Positions 49,127 through 50,030 of a stretch of 50,030 nucleotides of DNA are shown here, in pieces (positions within the stretch are counted from its first letter, which is position 1; each line of letters begins with the position of its first letter). The translations under genes were made by a program, and so were the position numbers. The stretch spans positions 1-50,030 of the forward strand of contig CALXOY010000059.1 of assembly GCA_944390145.1 (NCBI GenBank), written 5' to 3'. The notes below the pieces were generated by a model. The model was not told the DNA's origin. It saw only the letters and a program-made list of their open reading frames with translations, and searched no databases. This DNA comes from an uncultured Duodenibacillus sp. Lineage in GTDB: Bacteria > Pseudomonadota > Gammaproteobacteria > Burkholderiales > Burkholderiaceae_F.

Positions 49127-50030
49127 ATGAGACAAGACAAACTGACGACAAAATTTCAGCAGGCTCTTGCGGAAGCGCAGTCCCAGGCGCTTGCTCACGA
49201 CAACCAGTTCATTGAGCCCGAACATCTGCTGCTTGCCGTTATGAGCGACCCGGAAGGGGGCGCGGCAAGCCTCATTGAACGGGCCGGCGGCAATGCGCGC
49301 CGTGTCCAGGACGAAGCGAAGGCTGCTGTCGAGCGCCTGCCCAAGGTGACGGGCACCGAAGGCGACGTGCAGATCAGCCGCGACCTGGTGCGCGTCCTCA
49401 ACCTCACGGAAAAGGAGGCCATGCAGCGCGGCGACCAGTTCATTTCCACGGAAATGTTCCTGCTCGCCTTGACGGGCGGCGACTTTGCGGCTTCGAAGAT
49501 CCTCGCCGGCGCCGGCGTCACGCGCAAGCTTCTTGAGGCGGCCATCAGCGCCGTGCGCGGCGGCGAAAACGTGAACGATGCCGAGGGCGAAACCGGGCGC
49601 GATGCGATCAAGAAGTACACGATCGACCTCACCGAGCGGGCCCGCCAGGGCAAGCTCGACCCCGTGATCGGCCGCGACGACGAGATCCGCCGCACGATGC
49701 AGATTCTGCAGCGCCGCACGAAGAACAACCCCGTGCTGATCGGCGAACCGGGCGTGGGCAAGACCGCCGTGGTCGAAGGCCTGGCGCAGCGCATTGTCAA
49801 CGGCGAGGTGCCCGACGGTTTGAAGGACAAGTCGGTGCTTTCGCTTGATATGGCAGGCCTCATTGCCGGCGCCAAGTACCGCGGCGAGTTCGAGGAGCGG
49901 TTGAAGAAGCTCTTAAAGGAGATCACGGCCGCCCAGGGCCGCATCATCCTCTTTATCGATGAGCTGCACACGATGGTGGGCGCGGGCAAGACCGAGGGCT
50001 CCATGGATGCGGGCAATATGCTTAAGCCCG
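49127..50030 (+). CDS. clpB: Chaperone disaggregase ClpB (5' part, runs off the right edge)
   Basis: The first 301 codons show ClpB. The N-terminal domain starts [18 protein letters not shown] and has the [16 protein letters not shown] repeat. The first AAA+ module has GEPGVGKT (Walker A), the [18 protein letters not shown] segment and [16 protein letters not shown] (Walker B). ClpB extracts proteins from aggregates together with DnaK. The ATG at 49127 has AAGGA about 10 nt upstream. ClpA is excluded by the N-terminal sequence and by [16 protein letters not shown] heat-shock promoter lies upstream. The middle coiled coil and second AAA+ module are outside the window. Confidence 0.97.
   Translation, partial: MRQDKLTTKFQQALAEAQSQALAHDNQFIEPEHLLLAVMSDPEGGAASLIERAGGNARRVQDEAKAAVERLPKVTGTEGDVQISRDLVRVLNLTEKEAMQRGDQFISTEMFLLALTGGDFAASKILAGAGVTRKLLEAAISAVRGGENVNDAEGETGRDAIKKYTIDLTERARQGKLDPVIGRDDEIRRTMQILQRRTKNNPVLIGEPGVGKTAVVEGLAQRIVNGEVPDGLKDKSVLSLDMAGLIAGAKYRGEFEERLKKLLKEITAAQGRIILFIDELHTMVGAGKTEGSMDAGNMLKP

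Overview
This 50 kb window reads as GC-rich betaproteobacterial chromosome. The gene order smc-zipA-ligA, rpsP-rimM-trmD-rplS, earP-efp, lpxK-(trm112-like)-kdsB, a tctC-tctB-tctA citrate-type uptake operon and a TorA-type molybdoenzyme all fit the order Burkholderiales. I infer, without any search, a gut-type member such as Sutterellaceae. Almost all of the window is core genome. I see no insertion sequence, prophage, integrase, CRISPR array, tRNA or rRNA gene, and no clear transferred island.

Layout. 1-442: 5' part of dapC (minus). 621-7547: smc, zipA, ligA (plus; chromosome condensation, division, DNA ligation). 7697-10088: rpsP, rimM, trmD, rplS (translation). 10353-12771: mobB, moeA, moaD, moaE (molybdenum cofactor), followed by crcB/fluC and an LprI-like secreted protein to 13617. 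13707-16346: leuS (minus). 16543-18936: uvrD/pcrA helicase (plus). 19057-20842: efp and earP (minus; EF-P and its arginine rhamnosyltransferase). 20888-23324: uvrC, pgsA (plus). 23405-27505: yhdP-type AsmA-like protein (minus). 27753-30590: glnE (plus). 30653-33567: prlC/opdA and folD (minus). 33631-34821: an unrecognised lipoprotein (minus). 35069-37123: hppA proton-pumping pyrophosphatase (minus). 37241-37894: adk (minus). 38268-41497: a TorC-C-domain-like monoheme cytochrome c and a TorA/DMSO-reductase-family enzyme (plus). 41607-45637: kdsB, trm112-like, a small lipoprotein, lpxK and a long RluA-type pseudouridine synthase (minus). 45742-48868: tctA, tctB, tctC (minus). 49127 to the end: 5' part of clpB (plus).

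The genes link in several ways. The molybdenum-cofactor genes at 10-13 kb can supply the periplasmic molybdoenzyme at 39-41 kb. EF-P carries the Arg32 loop that the neighbouring EarP should modify. LpxK and KdsB belong to the lipid A/KDO branch of LPS synthesis, and YhdP and PgsA also concern the envelope. UvrC and UvrD act in the same excision-repair pathway.

The least ordinary features are regulatory or accessory. They are: a structured rpsP-rimM spacer ending in an intrinsic terminator 13 nt before rimM; hairpin-plus-pyrimidine leaders without Shine-Dalgarno sites before smc, rimM and glnE; a minimal two-gene respiratory oxide-reductase cassette behind a 373 bp regulatory spacer with a Fur-like site; and two lipoproteins of unknown function. 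I did not find a convincing wholly new multi-gene system.
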